A DNA stretch of 64,000 nt from Glandiceps talaboti (GCF_964340395.1 NC_135564.1:17544431-17608430); one strand, 5' to 3'. Positions 40,501-55,500 are shown, counted from the first letter of the stretch. The notes: a model not told the origin generated them from the sequence alone. Numbers and translations are program-made.

Positions 40501-43500
40501 AATGAAAAGTTTCGTTGTCATAGTTACAATTTGCATCATACATCTTGAAATTACAACCGTTGTCACTTGTACATGTATTTAGTCGCTCATACATGTACAT
40601 GTATTGTTGATTCCTGTTTGTTTCTCTCTGTAGCACAGAATTCTGTTTTTTAACACCAACAGTGATAGTTGATGCTATTGGAGTGTTGATATAAGCATGA
40701 TGACCTTATTACATCCTCATGTCACTTATGTTCAAACTGGAGGTTGAAGTCATAGTAAACTGAACAAAGTAACCAATTACAACCTCTTGTCAGTGTGTGA
40801 TGGATTACTACTGACATGCGCTGTTCATCCCTTCCCCAGCAGGAGATTTAGCTAGATTGTCAATAAAATTTGTCTGTTTGACTATATGTTAGAACGAGAT
40901 CATAGAAAAGGACTGCACATACACAGTAACTAGACTCTTCTTTTTAGAAACAACATACTACCAGTGTCAAGTCTCTGAAATATTCAGTCAGAGATGAATG
41001 ATCAGTCTACGAAAACTGACGGACTGTATTCCATACTATGTTATCTTCATACTATAACGTCTAGTCAATCCTGTTACTCAAGGCATTAATTGTGGTTCAA
41101 CCCTATGGTGGGCGAATCGCAAACGGCGCATGTCAGTAGTAATCCATCACAAATTGTCAGGCTGTATGTCATCATCATTCTCATGTTTCTAGGACTGATA
41201 TATGCAAATGTCCAACCAGTACTCAACCTTTGCCACTTCCAGTCTGATTTAAACTTAAATCACGTGGGACGCAACGACGTCATCATCTTTATATGAACGC
41301 TGTTGGGGGGAGCACAGAATTCTGTGCAAGAGTAATGGGATTGACTAGCCAGTATAGTATGAAGATAACATAGTACGGAATACGATCTGTCAGTAACTAG
41401 ACTTTCGAAAAAAAGCAACCTGTTCGGATAAATAAATACAGTATCACATTTGCTGTACACTAATGTGTGACACTGCATTTATTTATCAAAACAGAGTTTT
41501 CTATAGAGTGATTTAGTCACTTCTTGTTAGCACTGTCAACGAATATTTCAAATGCGTGCCACTGATAAACTGTTGTCTCTGGATAGAAACCAATGGGAAT
41601 GAAGGGTTGCAATGGTTGTATCTTGATAGAGATGATGCAAGGAGTGAAAAACCTTACGGTGCTGTCATAGTCTAAGAATAGTGTAGATCATTCTACATGC
41701 AAGCAAGATTGAAGCCATTGAAACAAAAACATGTGGGTTATATATGGTTACCCTGGTCGTGCTATGTCATGACAACTCGCATCTACGTTATATGTTCTGT
41801 AGTACTTAAAATACGAGTCAAAACATTCCAAGTTACTATTAATTTTTCACAACTTTTCATAAATTATGCTTGAGAACATATTATTATATTATTCCCGAAT
41901 ATTTTTCTTTTATTCAACCGGGAAATACTAGTGACCTATAGGGTTTTGTCGCCACCTGTCTTTTGACTCATAGTGACAAGGCCGCTTAGGTCACTCATAT
42001 TTTCCTTGGCTGACTGAAAAAAACAACTTCTTTCCATAATCTATACAAGTTTCACTCAGCATCATTATGGCTTTACTCGAAAGTTGTAAGTGAGAATATC
42101 GAATGAGACTAAAACCACTTTAGAACTCTGGCAGTGAAGAGAGAGGAGAAAATGTACAATTTATAGAGAATCCTGTGTATTATAGTTGTTTTGATTGGAA
42201 TGAGATTCAGGTAGATTTTACCTACTTTGCTAACCCCTCAAAAAAGCGCCCCGACATTACAGAAACACTATTTAGATAATGGGAAATGGAAATTTTGTTA
42301 AAATCCAACTTTAAATGTATTCCGTCTTATAAAGGTTATCAGCGCTATCTATGATGTATCCCCTTCTCAGATTGCTAAAATGAAGGAGAATGCAGTGTAC
42401 ATTATTAGTATCACACATCCTTGATAGCTTTCTTTTTTTGCAATACTCCCATGTGAAATGCATACTCCATGAGGTACAATGGATCTATGGATAGACTTCA
42501 TAGACCACACCGTCAAGAGGTTTTGCAGTGTCACGGAAGTAATATCAGCTTTGGTCTGCGAGAATATGGTCTAATAATGATAATAATAAATAATAAATAA
42601 GCACTTATGTAGTGCTTTATTTATATCCAAAAAGTGTTCATAGGCACTTAACAGGAACTATTGAAAGAAAGAGCTTTAAAAAAAAATCCAGAGAAATTAA
42701 CAAATGAATCAGATCTCAGATTGCTAAAATGAAGGAGAATGCAGTGTACATTATTAGTATCACACATCCTTGATAGCTTTCTTTTTTTGCAATACTCCCA
42801 TGTGAAATGCATACTCCATGAGGTACAATGGATCTATGGATAGACTTCATAGACCACACCGTCAAGAGGTTTTGCAGTGTCACGGAAGTAATATCAGCTT
42901 TGGTCTGCGAGAATATGGTCTAATAATGATAATAATAAATAATAAATAAGCACTTATGTAGTGCTTTATTTATATCCAAAAAGTGTTCATAGGCACTTAA
43001 CAGGAACTATTGAAAGAAAGAGCTTTAAAAAAAAATCCAGAGAAATTAACAAATGAATCAGATCTCGGAAAAACACTTTATAAAACTCAGAAGCTAAGTA
43101 TAGAATGTATGTATAGAATACATTTAGAATACATTAATAGATTTTGTCATATGCAGTGTAGAGCAGGGGGATAAGGAACAAATTATTTTCCACCTTGTTC
43201 AGAGAAATGAAAAAATACAATGTAGTTTATGGTAATGAAAATTGAGCTGTATTAATTAACTCAGCCATTCTGTGAAAAGTATATTTTTAAAATAAGTATC
43301 ATTTTTTGATTTAAAAAACTGTAAGCTATTCACTGAAAATCGTTAAACTACCAATAATTAGACATTGTACATGTTGATCAGTGGTCTGTCTTATCCGTAG
43401 ATAGTGCAATAACAGGTGGAAATCATGATCGCCGTTGAGGGCGCTGATTTTTGGGTGCGGACCCAAACTGCTACAAATATGTTCACCCACAGGTGATTGA

Positions 43501-46500
43501 ATACTATTCAGAGTGTACGGTATTGTGAGTAAGTTATTTTATGTAACAAACGTTTTCAAAAATGTGTACCCATTGCAACTAGTGCAGCTTAAACTACACT
43601 GTTTATTCCATTGGTTAGAATTAAGTAAACATGATCTTCTTCAAATAGAGGCTACTGCTTCTATGTGCAAGGGGCTTGAAAGTATATAACTAGTGCTCAG
43701 TGATCTTATTTGAATTTGAAGGATCTCATTTCTTGACATCCAGTGGGTTTGACCACTCAGCCAATAAAAGATGCAGTCTTACAATATAAACCAGATCAGC
43801 ATGATGTGATCAGATATGTTTATGATTAAATTATAAACAATAAAGTGCTAACACTCAAGTATTCAAAGTTTTCTAGAGGGAAAGTTTGGAAAATTTATGT
43901 GCACTACCACAAAAAATAAACTTTCGTAATTCTATAAAGGTTAGCTTGAAGGGAAGTTTAGATAATTTATGTTCCTGAGTTTGTGTTACTTTCACCATAT
44001 GGGCATAGCCACAGTAGTGACTATAATGTACAATTTGTAGAGAGTACTTTTAATTACTGAAGTATCAGAGTATATATGGTTGGTGTAATAAAAAAAAATT
44101 AAGATATGTGTTCTGACAATATTGCAATTTTTGGTTGCTACAAATGACTAATATCCTCACCTCACCCAGAGACTTGGCTATGTATCTGGCTTGAAAATTA
44201 AGTTTGCCAGAACAAGCCAACAGAAAATGTATATGAAGTCAGAATCACAGATGTCTAGACTACTCTTCACCAAAAATTTGATGTACCAGGGCTTTGTGAA
44301 TAGTTTGGTCACAAGCACCATTCCTTGAGAAAGAGAAAAGCATTAACATTACCCTTGCAAGCTGGTATTTTTTGACCACTAATACTAGTCTGTCTAGTTG
44401 CCAGCATGGTCTTTAAACCATGTCTAGTCAAAGTCACTCAATCAGCACAAAAAGTTGTTCATCCAATCAGTGAATCCCAACTGTTAAAGTGACGTAAACA
44501 GTGTATAAGTAGCATCCTGAGCTGACAAATATACCTATTTTTTGGACATTACTTTTATTTTAACTGCCCCATTTGAATAAACACTAACTTTATGAGGGAT
44601 TGTGTTATTGGTTAGAATTTTGTGATTAATTAACAAAGACATGATGTTAATGACTGTGTTGGTGGGTGGCTGTGGATGAATTTTAAATTGCATCTCATGC
44701 ATCTCAGGACTTCTAGAGTACCCGACTTTGACTATACATGAGTGGAGGTGTAAATCATAACAATACCATACTAGACCATTACCTATCATAAATGTCATAT
44801 TTTCCTTTGCATACTAACAGGCATGAAACTTCTCTCCATGTAGCATGAGATGAATGTAGTATGGTAATATGAGTTGGCAGCAGTCTTGTTGATAGTGACC
44901 TTGTCAAAGTTAGTCCAAAGTGACATTTTAAATAACACGATTTCAGCTACACATAATTTTTTTTTTTTTTTTATACAAAAGATGGAACTTAAGTGATTTG
45001 AAATAAGATGTCCTATAGATTTGTTGAGTTGGTGGCAGTCTTGTGGAAAGGGACCTGTCAAAGTTCGCTGAAAGTGACATTTGAAAGAACATGTTTTAAT
45101 TAAATTACATGAAACCACAGTGCATTTGCGAAAGAAGTAGAAATAACGTGACTTGAAATAAAACATCTTACAGATTTATGGAGGAACTTATTAATTAAAC
45201 TTTTAAAGGTAGTTGCTTGCAAGAAGATTTATTTATACACTTGCTGTGTGTCGTTTTGTTGGTCTGTTTGAACAGTTGGCAATTGTCAATTCTTTTTTCA
45301 GGTTGTCTAGTTCCATCAAAGAGTTTCAATAATTTAATGTTAGTTCACTTCGTAACCATGCGTATTGAATGTACGGGAATGGAACGGAAATGTCATGCAT
45401 GGCATAGCAGAGGAAAGAAGTCGTGTACTGACACAATGTAGACTCCAATCCACATGATTTGAGTCAAGATGATGAGTTCAGTATTCTGTACACCTGCCAC
45501 AGGTTATCTTTGAAATCAGTCATCTGGTGACAGAATACTTTTGTTGGTCAGGAATGTATAAATATTTGAAAGAAGTCAACATTTGACATAATAATGTATA
45601 TTATAGATCACATACCATACAACATTAATCATCTCTTCTTTGAATTGCTTGCAGCTCATTAAAAGGTAACGTCACTCCAGGAAATAGAGACATTTTCAGA
45701 AAACATGCAGGCTCTGGAGAATCATTCCATGATTTTACATTAGCTACAATTATTTGTGATTTCAGAGAAACATCAAGGTGATCTAACTAGCATTTATAGG
45801 GTATCTTTGCTATGTGCTATTGCATCATGGGAGATAGCAGAAATACATTATTCAATGGTTGAACACTGAATATTCATGAGTACAAAATGCTACACACTTC
45901 AGTATGAAATAGCTGTCATGAATATTCAGTATTCAACCTTTGAATAGTGTATTTCTGCTCTCTCCTATGATGCAGTAGTCTGTAGCAAAACACCCTATAA
46001 ATGCTCAAGATCAACTTGATGTTTCTCTGAAATTGCAAATAATTGTAGGTGATATAAAATCATGAAATGACTCTCCAGAACCCATTGTTTTTATGAAAAT
46101 ATATATGACTATTTCCTCACTGGTGTTCCCTTTTTACACATTTTGACAAACGTAGTCGTCAAACTATGCTTCAACTTTGACATTATCAACAATGGTTTCC
46201 AAGAAATATTCCTGGAGAATGACCTTGATTGTTTTTTTTCCCAAGATGTCTCTTGATTTATGTATTAATTAGCAGTAGTTGTAGTTACAAGGTTTATCTG
46301 TTTTATACTCTCTCTGCAGTGCATATCTATGACGTGGGCATTGTGGTATTCAATGTTTTTACTCCTACCTGCTACTACCATTTGTCATTTCAGAATCAAC
46401 TTCTCGGTTTCATTATGTGTCATGTACTCCGTTGCAAATCGCAAACACACCCACACAAATTTCATCATGATAACCTCCAGACCTCTTTGGTAATTGTAGA

Positions 46501-49500
46501 ACTATACTAGTCTGGATGCCAACTGTGTGAGTGAAGGTATAAATTGTAATGATACTGTATACGAACTAGACTATATGGTAGAACTTGCGAGATGGGAGAA
46601 TGCGTTCCAGCTTGTAAGAATCATAGACAGTACTTGAGAGCTATCAAGGGGCTAATGTCTGTACAGGAATGAACAAATTCATATAAAATTCATTGTTTCT
46701 AATATTTGAATGTGTATATCCAAAAGAATAGTGGCTTGTACTGTCATTTTGTAAGAACATGACTCAGTTTCTTATGAATATTTTTATGTAATGCATAATT
46801 CTGTGTAGATGTGATCCAAATAGCGCCAGAATGTTTGCCAAGGTTTGCAATCCCAAGTAACAGTTTATAGGGGAAAAAATCTACAATGTAGTAAAAGTTG
46901 ATTAGATTTCCATACTTTCAACCACAATGTGTGTGTGACGAAATATGCCTAGGGAACTCAGATAGATATCACCTATTTACTGTCGGTAGTAAAATATTGA
47001 CTATCGTCGTGTATAAAATTGATCCCTGAAATTGAAAAGTGAAATGTTAACCTGTTTTTGTGAAGGATAGGGTTATTCCAAAAGTGGTCAGTACTTTTCA
47101 GTCCATATTGTGAATGTCATTCAGAAAATAATCACAGTGTAAATTATACAATTCAAATTGTAACTTGCAGTTGACACTTGATATTTTGTTGATTAGGTAA
47201 TGAATATTAATGTTCACGAATATAAATAACTGGCCAGCACTTGTTTGGGGCTGGGGAGAATCCTGTAAGGGTAGTAGGAAGTATGACTATACAAACATGT
47301 GTAATCAGGTACAAACAGTAGAGTACCTTTGCAGTGGTTTGGGAACCTTTGAAACGAACGTGATGAAATGTGGTGTTTATATCATTGATGGAAAAACCTC
47401 AGTAAGTAATACATGATAGGGTGAACTCTGGTGCATATCACCTTCTTACCACCCACAACATAAACCAGTATTAAATGAATGCATTGTGTAATGTGTAGGA
47501 AACCACTAGACTAATTGGCTAGCCTCAGATGACCCCTTTACAGTAATTGTCATCTCAGTGGTACCTGGCTGTGTCAGCTTTTCTATATTCACACATCGTG
47601 GCCGCAGGTACTGATGAATAATTTAAGAACTAAAATGTGGAAACATATGATGTTATGATTTGTATCCCCAGATGGTGTTTTATAAATGAAATATGTCATG
47701 AGCTTACTCATCAAAGTAAAGTAATATAGGTCAGATAGTTGAAGATCAAATTTAAGTTTAATATTTTCAGTTATATTATAATAAACACAACGTTGGTGTA
47801 AGTGTAACATAATATCTACAGCTTACAGTTCATTACAGTAAATTGTGCTTCATTAATTAGACAAAATCAAAATAATAAAATTGAATAAAATATATATCTT
47901 CTATATGTCCTACTTGGATTTTGCTACAAGTCTCCCTATGGATATTTCTGTGTGTCCCCTAGGATTTATCCCCTGAATTTGTCAGCATTGCTCGTACTAC
48001 TACTAGTGTTTGTTCAGTGTGAATGTTAACAGTATTTCTTGCCCAGAAACGTAGGTTTGACATATTGGATAGACCTTGTCAAGTGAGATTTATATATATA
48101 CACCTCCAATTGGCTGAGATGGAATATCTCACATGAGTTGGCATTCTGGCAAACACTAAATTTAACATATGCATTGGTACAGAGTGTGGGATTGATTTGA
48201 TCTCGGACTTCTTGTCCCACACATTTACTCAGTCTGTATAACCCCCAGACTTGGCTTTCTTTAATACTTCCCTGCAAGCTGAGAATGTCAGTCTCGGCTT
48301 ACAGGCTGAGATTGTCACAGTCTCAGCTTACAGAGATGTAAGAAAGCCAAGTCTGGGGGTTATACAGACTGAGTATTTCCTCTGGGCTACAGTATTTCCT
48401 TTGCCATTATGGTCTGATCAATAGCAAAATTATACTCTCAGTTCAATCAATCAATCAATCCATACTTCAGTTAGTTATTTTACAATGTTCAGAAAAGTTG
48501 TCTTCCTGGTGCCACTCAAATCAGAATTTGGAGAATATATCTTAGAGAATGTGATCACAATGGCTAGTCGTCATGTACATGTACAATGAGGGATGGATGG
48601 CAATGTGGTATTGAATAATCTCTAAATATAGATCTTCAGATTCAAACCCAATGGATAGCTTCTAGACTACCAATCATGTGAAATCAGTATAGATTCTAGA
48701 TACAATGTATCAGGATGTGGTGAACTTTGATCTGTCACCTTTGACCATCTATAAGAATGGCTGCAACCTGTTGCTGAGGTATTGTTGATCTATTCAATAC
48801 ACTACAAAATTGTTTGAAATTGACAAATTCCTGTAGATGTAGAGACAAGATATATGATGATAAAGTACTGAATGCATCAAATGAATACAAAAGAAATGAC
48901 AATTTGTCATACGTGTCCAGAATAGCAAGTGGTTTTGATGAGTTCTATACTGCCGTATGTCTCATGCATTATTTAATCTGAACATGTTTGTACACTCTCA
49001 AATGTGTATACAGTATCATTTTACAAAATGATGTATGCTAGATATCAAAAATAGCTATTGTGGATTCGTCTTTAGTTACAAATACTCATCACAAGTGCTA
49101 TAAAATACTAGTGCAGCTAATTTGTGTGTGTGCATGTGTGTGTGTGCATGTGTGCGTGCATGTGTGTGTGCATGCATGTGTGTGTGCGTGCATGCATGCA
49201 TCCATCCATACATGTACATATGTACATTTAAATGTAACTGTACATATATACACATATGTACTGTGTATGTGGTAGTGATGTGTGAAGAATACACAATTTA
49301 TAACTTACTTAAATATAGAAAATTTAATATGTAAAATTCAGTAAAGCATAGTAGCTCAGTTATTTTGTTATGGTTCAGAAAACCTGAGGAAAAGTAGGTA
49401 AAATTTATATAGATTGGGACAATCCCATACCTTGTACTAATATCACTTTGCACCCTTGTGAAGTGCTTATAGACTTTACCTTTCCACCCATAACACTGGG

Positions 49501-52500
49501 TCTTCTGTATAATTTATACACATGTCAATGGATATTTCTTATACTGTTTTGTTTGTTTGTTTGTTTGTTGTTGTTGTTGTTGTTTTTGTTGTTGTTGTTG
49601 GAACCATTAGAGTATTAATTTGAATTTTATGACACTTTCAAGACAGATGGCTATTTGTCAGAAAGAAGAGTGTCTAGTGACACCAAGCTGTGGTGACAGT
49701 GATATTGAAACTTTTCATGTCATGTTTTAGCTTTTACTTTGAAATGTTTGTTTCAACTAATAGATATTACCTTGCATGTGATTTATTGACGTAAATACTA
49801 ATTTAATTAACGGGAAGAAATGTCTTCATTTTATACAGAAATTAATTTTACAATCAAAGTTTATTTCCTGAAAATGATGAGTTGACAAATAAAATATGGG
49901 TGACCCAGTTCTGTAACATTGTAATCTAGATGTTAATGGCACATGACTATCAAAGTCAGATATCATTATCAGGGCTATGATGCACACCACATAAACATGT
50001 ATTGAAGAGAAAAAAATCTTTTGTAAAGTACTTTTTAAAAACATCAAAACTAAAATAATATTTCCTGACAGCTATGACGTATAAATAATAATGTGAATTG
50101 ATTGATGAAAGCCATGGTGGATAGCTGGTGAAAGCTTTGGTGAAGTACTAATAAAAAGTAGGCAAAATAAAGTTCAAATTATGAACATAAATATGTGACT
50201 TTGTGAAAATTTTCTGAAAGCACAGTTTATTGAAAACTTACACTGGTTAGTCAGCAAAGCTCATTTTAATGCTATAAACCTGATGAAGGTTTTTGAATAA
50301 AATCATATCTTATTTGGACCCTACCTCCTAATCTTAGTTTTACTTCATTGTAAACTCAACTCTGTCCTTCAAGACCAGGTTTTAACTATTTTTGGTGTGT
50401 CAGAATTAAAGTTGAAATTATCCCAGTCTGTAACTCATCAAGCAGATTAATCCTGTTTTCCCAACTTGTATTTTTGTGAGTACAAACTAATACTTCCCTG
50501 GTAGAAAGAGGATAATCTGATGTAAGAATAGGCTCTATTGCTTTATTTAGTATACCTCTTAGCTCTAATTTGTAAAATGTTGTTTGTTTTCTATTTTGTT
50601 GTTCTTGGAGTGAGCGCCTCATTCAACAACAAAATAGAAAACAAACAACACCAAAGTAAATAGAGATATTGATAAAGTAAATCCAGCCATATTTCTACAT
50701 CAGATTGATAAATCATGTAAATAAGAACTCACAGATAAATGGCTTAGAATAATGTATTTTTAAAAACTCATTTATTGTTAATGCATTCGTCATCTTTGCA
50801 TAACATATATAAAATTGCCTTGCAGTCATGTACAAATGTACGAGTGTTGGTTAACCTCTATTCTTGACATGTTTGATGGGAAGCCTCGCCCTTCAATATT
50901 TCACTCCGTATAAATTTGACAGCCACACAATTTAAAATTGTTCAAATACTATTTATTAAAGAGAATCATTTGTACCGTGACCTTTTACACCTACAGTACA
51001 TGACTTGAATTCATAAAACATATATAGGTGCTGCCAATTACTTCCTCATTCAGAGTTCCGCTATTCTGTTTTGCATAACGGTAGTCGGAATAATATATAT
51101 GAAATCTTCAGTCTTAATAGGTACTGCCTATAGGGAGCTACAAGAATGGACTCCATCCATTTATCAATGCATGCTTGCTTGCACTTCTGTTAAGGTGCCA
51201 AGAACGTGTCAGTTTTAGCACAAATGTACCTAACTTTCACAATATAGGGATTAGGGGTATGCACATCACGTTTATTTTGTGATCTGTGATAAATCTGACC
51301 AGTATCTATAACCATTTAACATTTTCTTGCAAACGAAAGTACATCTGCTTTGAAGGTGACCTTTCTGAGGCTGTGACTGTATCTGTTGAAGAATGTAGAA
51401 ATCAATCATGACTTCGACGTTTGAGGTCAAATTCTACCTATCTTGTTTATAGAATGATATAAAAACCCAATATATAAGTTGTAATAACCTAGAATCTAAT
51501 CTCATGTTAGGATTGTACTCTCGCTTTTCCCCAGTCATGCCTGGCATTTTGCTAGTGACTGTTTATCCAAACCTGAAAGTCGACAATGATTTCCAGCAGT
51601 GATAATTGAATATGGTGCATGTAATTTTGTTTACGTCGTACAGCTCTAACCACATGGTGGTGCTATTCATATCATCTCACAGTGGAAAAAAATTGAAACC
51701 CAATAAGAATTTGCATCTGAATTCTAGCCAAAAGCTTCATTAACGTTAACAGCTGCTAGCGAAATGGCATGCATGGTAGGGAAATGGCAGAAGTGAAAAT
51801 CCCCACATGATTGCATCATTCTAGGCTAAAGTTGTAACTGATATATTATTGGCTTCGTTTCATCTACTGTTAGTACTAACTTATAACTAGCTGTCTTATG
51901 AACTCCAAGCATTTCATGGTTCATCAAACTTTAAACCAACAAAAGTATGCCTACAGTAGTTCAGATAAGAAACTCAATGTCTACATACTGTAGTACTGGT
52001 CAGGTTATGATACAGAATATATCTTTCTCTGGATGTGTTCAGTTTACCATGGCAACAACACATTTAATCACCTCACTGTCACCAACAGTGTGATATAATG
52101 AAGCGCTTTATAAAAATAATTGGTATGTTACAATTTGCACAATTTCTTTCACTGGTGTATTTTCAAATGGTTCTGCATTTAAATTTGTATTTCCAAGTGA
52201 CAAGTGGTTTTCCATGAGGAGTCGATTTCTAGATGATACTGTTTTGATAAAAGTGGATTTCCAGGGGGGTTCAAAATAAGAAATGTATCGATGAGAGAAT
52301 TTCTGATTTCATTGTCTGCTTTTACAATTACATTTGATTCTGCTTTTAAATTAGTGTATTTCCAGATGTTTCTTTGTGGAAATTTATCAATAGGGAATTT
52401 CTAAATGCCTCTGCATCCAGATTTATATACATCAAGAGTGTACATGTATTTCCAGATGTTTCTTTGTTGAAATTCATTGATGACACAGGCAGTACATAAC

Positions 52501-55500
52501 AAACACAGTACGTCATGTCATAGCTAAGCTTTAAACAGTTGGTAAGTTGGGTAATAAATTACACATACATGTACAATACTAATGCAACTTTGAAAGGCAT
52601 ACTAGTTTGTCAATTGTAATACAAATGTGAGCAATACACATCTACATACCCATTCAGTTTCAGTTTTGCTTTCATGAAATTTCAATAACATGGAGTGTTT
52701 CAATAGTTAATTTTAATGTTCGTACTACCAGGCAATACCTGTATAACGTCATAGCTTTTAACTGTTATTTCAAAACCTTTGGCCATAAATAGAGGTACCA
52801 GTTTGTACTTTGTACCATAAACATTGGTAATGAATTGCAGATTCATAGTTTTACCAGTTTGCTAGTGGTAACTAAGATTTTGGTGATAAATTACATATAC
52901 AATACGTAATGTCATAGGTTTGAATCGTGTAGGAAATCAAGATTGACGTCGGCGTCGTATCAGTTTGTTTTCAGGAAACCACAGTTACAAGGGAAGACAG
53001 AGTGCCTATAGAGAGCTTGAAGTCATATTAATCTAGTTAAAAGCTCAGTGGAGTTGTAGATGGCGCCAACATGTAAGACTTGTCAGGATGAAATATTAGG
53101 GATTAAAAGAGTTGCCTGTAGACTAACACTAGGAAAGATTGTCTAAATTAAAGTGATTACAGTACTTCAGAAAACATGTATTTAGTAAGCGTTGCTAGAG
53201 AATTGACAGTTATGCGATGCTAGAGAATTGACAGTTATGCGATGCTAGAGAATTGACAGTTATGCGATGCTGGAGAATTGACAGTTATGCAGTGCTAGAG
53301 AATTGACAGGTATGCGATGCTGGAGAGTTGACAGTTACACAGTGCTAGAGAATTGACAGGTATGCGATGCTGGGGAGTTGACAGTTACGCAGTGCTAGAG
53401 AATTGACAGGTATGCGATGCTGGAGAATTGACAGTTATGCAGTGCTAGAGAATTGACAGTTATGCGATGCTAGAGAAGTGACAGTTATGCGATGCTGGAG
53501 AAGTGACAGTTATGCAATGCTAGAGAAGTGACAGTTATGCAATGCTGGAAAGTTGACAGTTACGCAGTGCTAGAGAATTGACAGTTATGCGATGCTGGAA
53601 AGTTGACAGTTACGCAATGCTAGAGAATTGACAGGTATGCAATGCTGGAAAGTTGACAGTTACGCAGTGCTAGAGAATTGACAGTTATGCGATGCTGGAA
53701 AGTTGACAGTTACGCAATGCTAGAGAATTGACAGGTATGCAATGCTGGAAAGTTGACAGTTACGCAGTGCTAGAGAATTGACAGTTATGCGATGCTGGAA
53801 AGTTGACAGTTACGCAATGCTAGAGAATTGACAGGTATGCAATGCTGGAAAGTTGACAGTTACGCAATGCTAGAGAATTGACAGGTATGAAATGCTGGGG
53901 AGTTGACAGTTACGCAGTGCTCGAGAATTGACAGGTATGCGATGCTGGAAAGTTGACAGTTACGCAATGCTAGAGAATTGACAGGTATGCAATGCTGGGG
54001 AGTTGACAGTTACACAGTGCTAGAGAATTGACAGGTATGCAATGCCGGAGAGTTGACAGCTACGCAGTGCCAGAGAATTGACAGGTATGCAATGCTGGGG
54101 AGTTGACAGTTACGCAGTGGTAGAGAATTGACAGGTATGCGATGCTGGAGAGTTGACAGTTACGCAGTACTAGAGAATTGACAGGTATGCGATGCTGGAG
54201 AGTTGACAGTTACACAGTGCTAGAGAACCCAAATCTTGCAATGGCCACTGTCTTTTAACATGATTTGATCAGAAGAGGGATTTTTAACTAGGGAGAGGGG
54301 TTTGCTTCACTTACTAATAAAGTTAAAATATCACACTTCTTGATAATAAATTTTATGTTCTCATACAAATGTTATGATATTGATAAGGATGGGACTTTTA
54401 ATTTCTGTTTTTCTCCTGACAACTAACGTACCATCATAGTAAAAAAACCACAGGTCTCTATGTTACACCATCTGAGACAAGCTCACTGCATCAGCAGAAA
54501 AATATACTCTGGCTTGTAAAAATGGTATGTAGATGGTAAATAGTTGAATGGAAGATGATTAGATTGTTAGTATGCAAATATTTTAACTATGAAGTATAAG
54601 GCCTAAGGGGAAGTCTGTCGATAGATAAGCTTATGTTTGTCCACAATGATTTTCATGATGTATATTTTATTACTTATGACATGGATGTCATCACCATGAT
54701 AAACTCAGATAAAAAATAATTAGGCTACTTTATGATGTATGTCAATATCATTTCTCTATGGAGGTGAAATTTAAAATTCTATGTTTTGTGATGTTTTATG
54801 ATGTTCTATTCAGTCATGCTATACCCCGGTACTTACTAGTATTATATTAGTCTAGTTACTGTACATGAAGTCATTTTCTACAATCTCTCTCTCTCCACGT
54901 ATAGTCAAACAGACAAATTCTACCAAAACATTCTAACTAAACCTGGGGAAAGGTTGACGGTGAATGTCAATAGTAATCTATCACATACTGAAAGGTGGTT
55001 ATAATTGGTTACTTCTCCAGCTTACTACAAACACAATGTCCAGTTTGAAAGTCACATGAGGACACGATAACATCATTACATTTATTATATCAACACTCCA
55101 ATAGCATTAAACTGCCGCTGTCAGTGGTAAGAACAGAATGCTAGAGAAATCCATTTGACTATACGGTGGAGATGATCGTAGCTAGACTCTCTCACAGTCC
55201 TCGGAGCCTCGCTTTACTAAAATTGATGCTAAATGAATTATTTTGTATGTACCGATACCATCTACATAACGTACTCCATGATCGTACTCGAACAACCTTG
55301 TACTGTGCGGCCTCATCGACCACATAGAGATATCTGTTCGTTGACGTCTGACTGCGACGCTCCGTATTTTCGCGAAGCCCTATGTCTACCTATGTCTACT
55401 TTTCTCCATTGCCACCTATGTTTACTTTTCTCCATTACCACCTATGTCTACTTTGCCCCATTGCCACCTACATGTATGTCTACTTTTTTCCATTGCCACC

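Noticed and set aside
44795-45166. 123-codon minus-strand frame
   Set aside because: It crosses both copies of a tandem duplication and includes a poly-Lys run from the T-tract; no domain.
49060-49334. Overlapping frames on both strands rich in Cys-Val and His-Thr
   Set aside because: Translations of the TG/CATG tract; open on both strands because the repeat has no stops.
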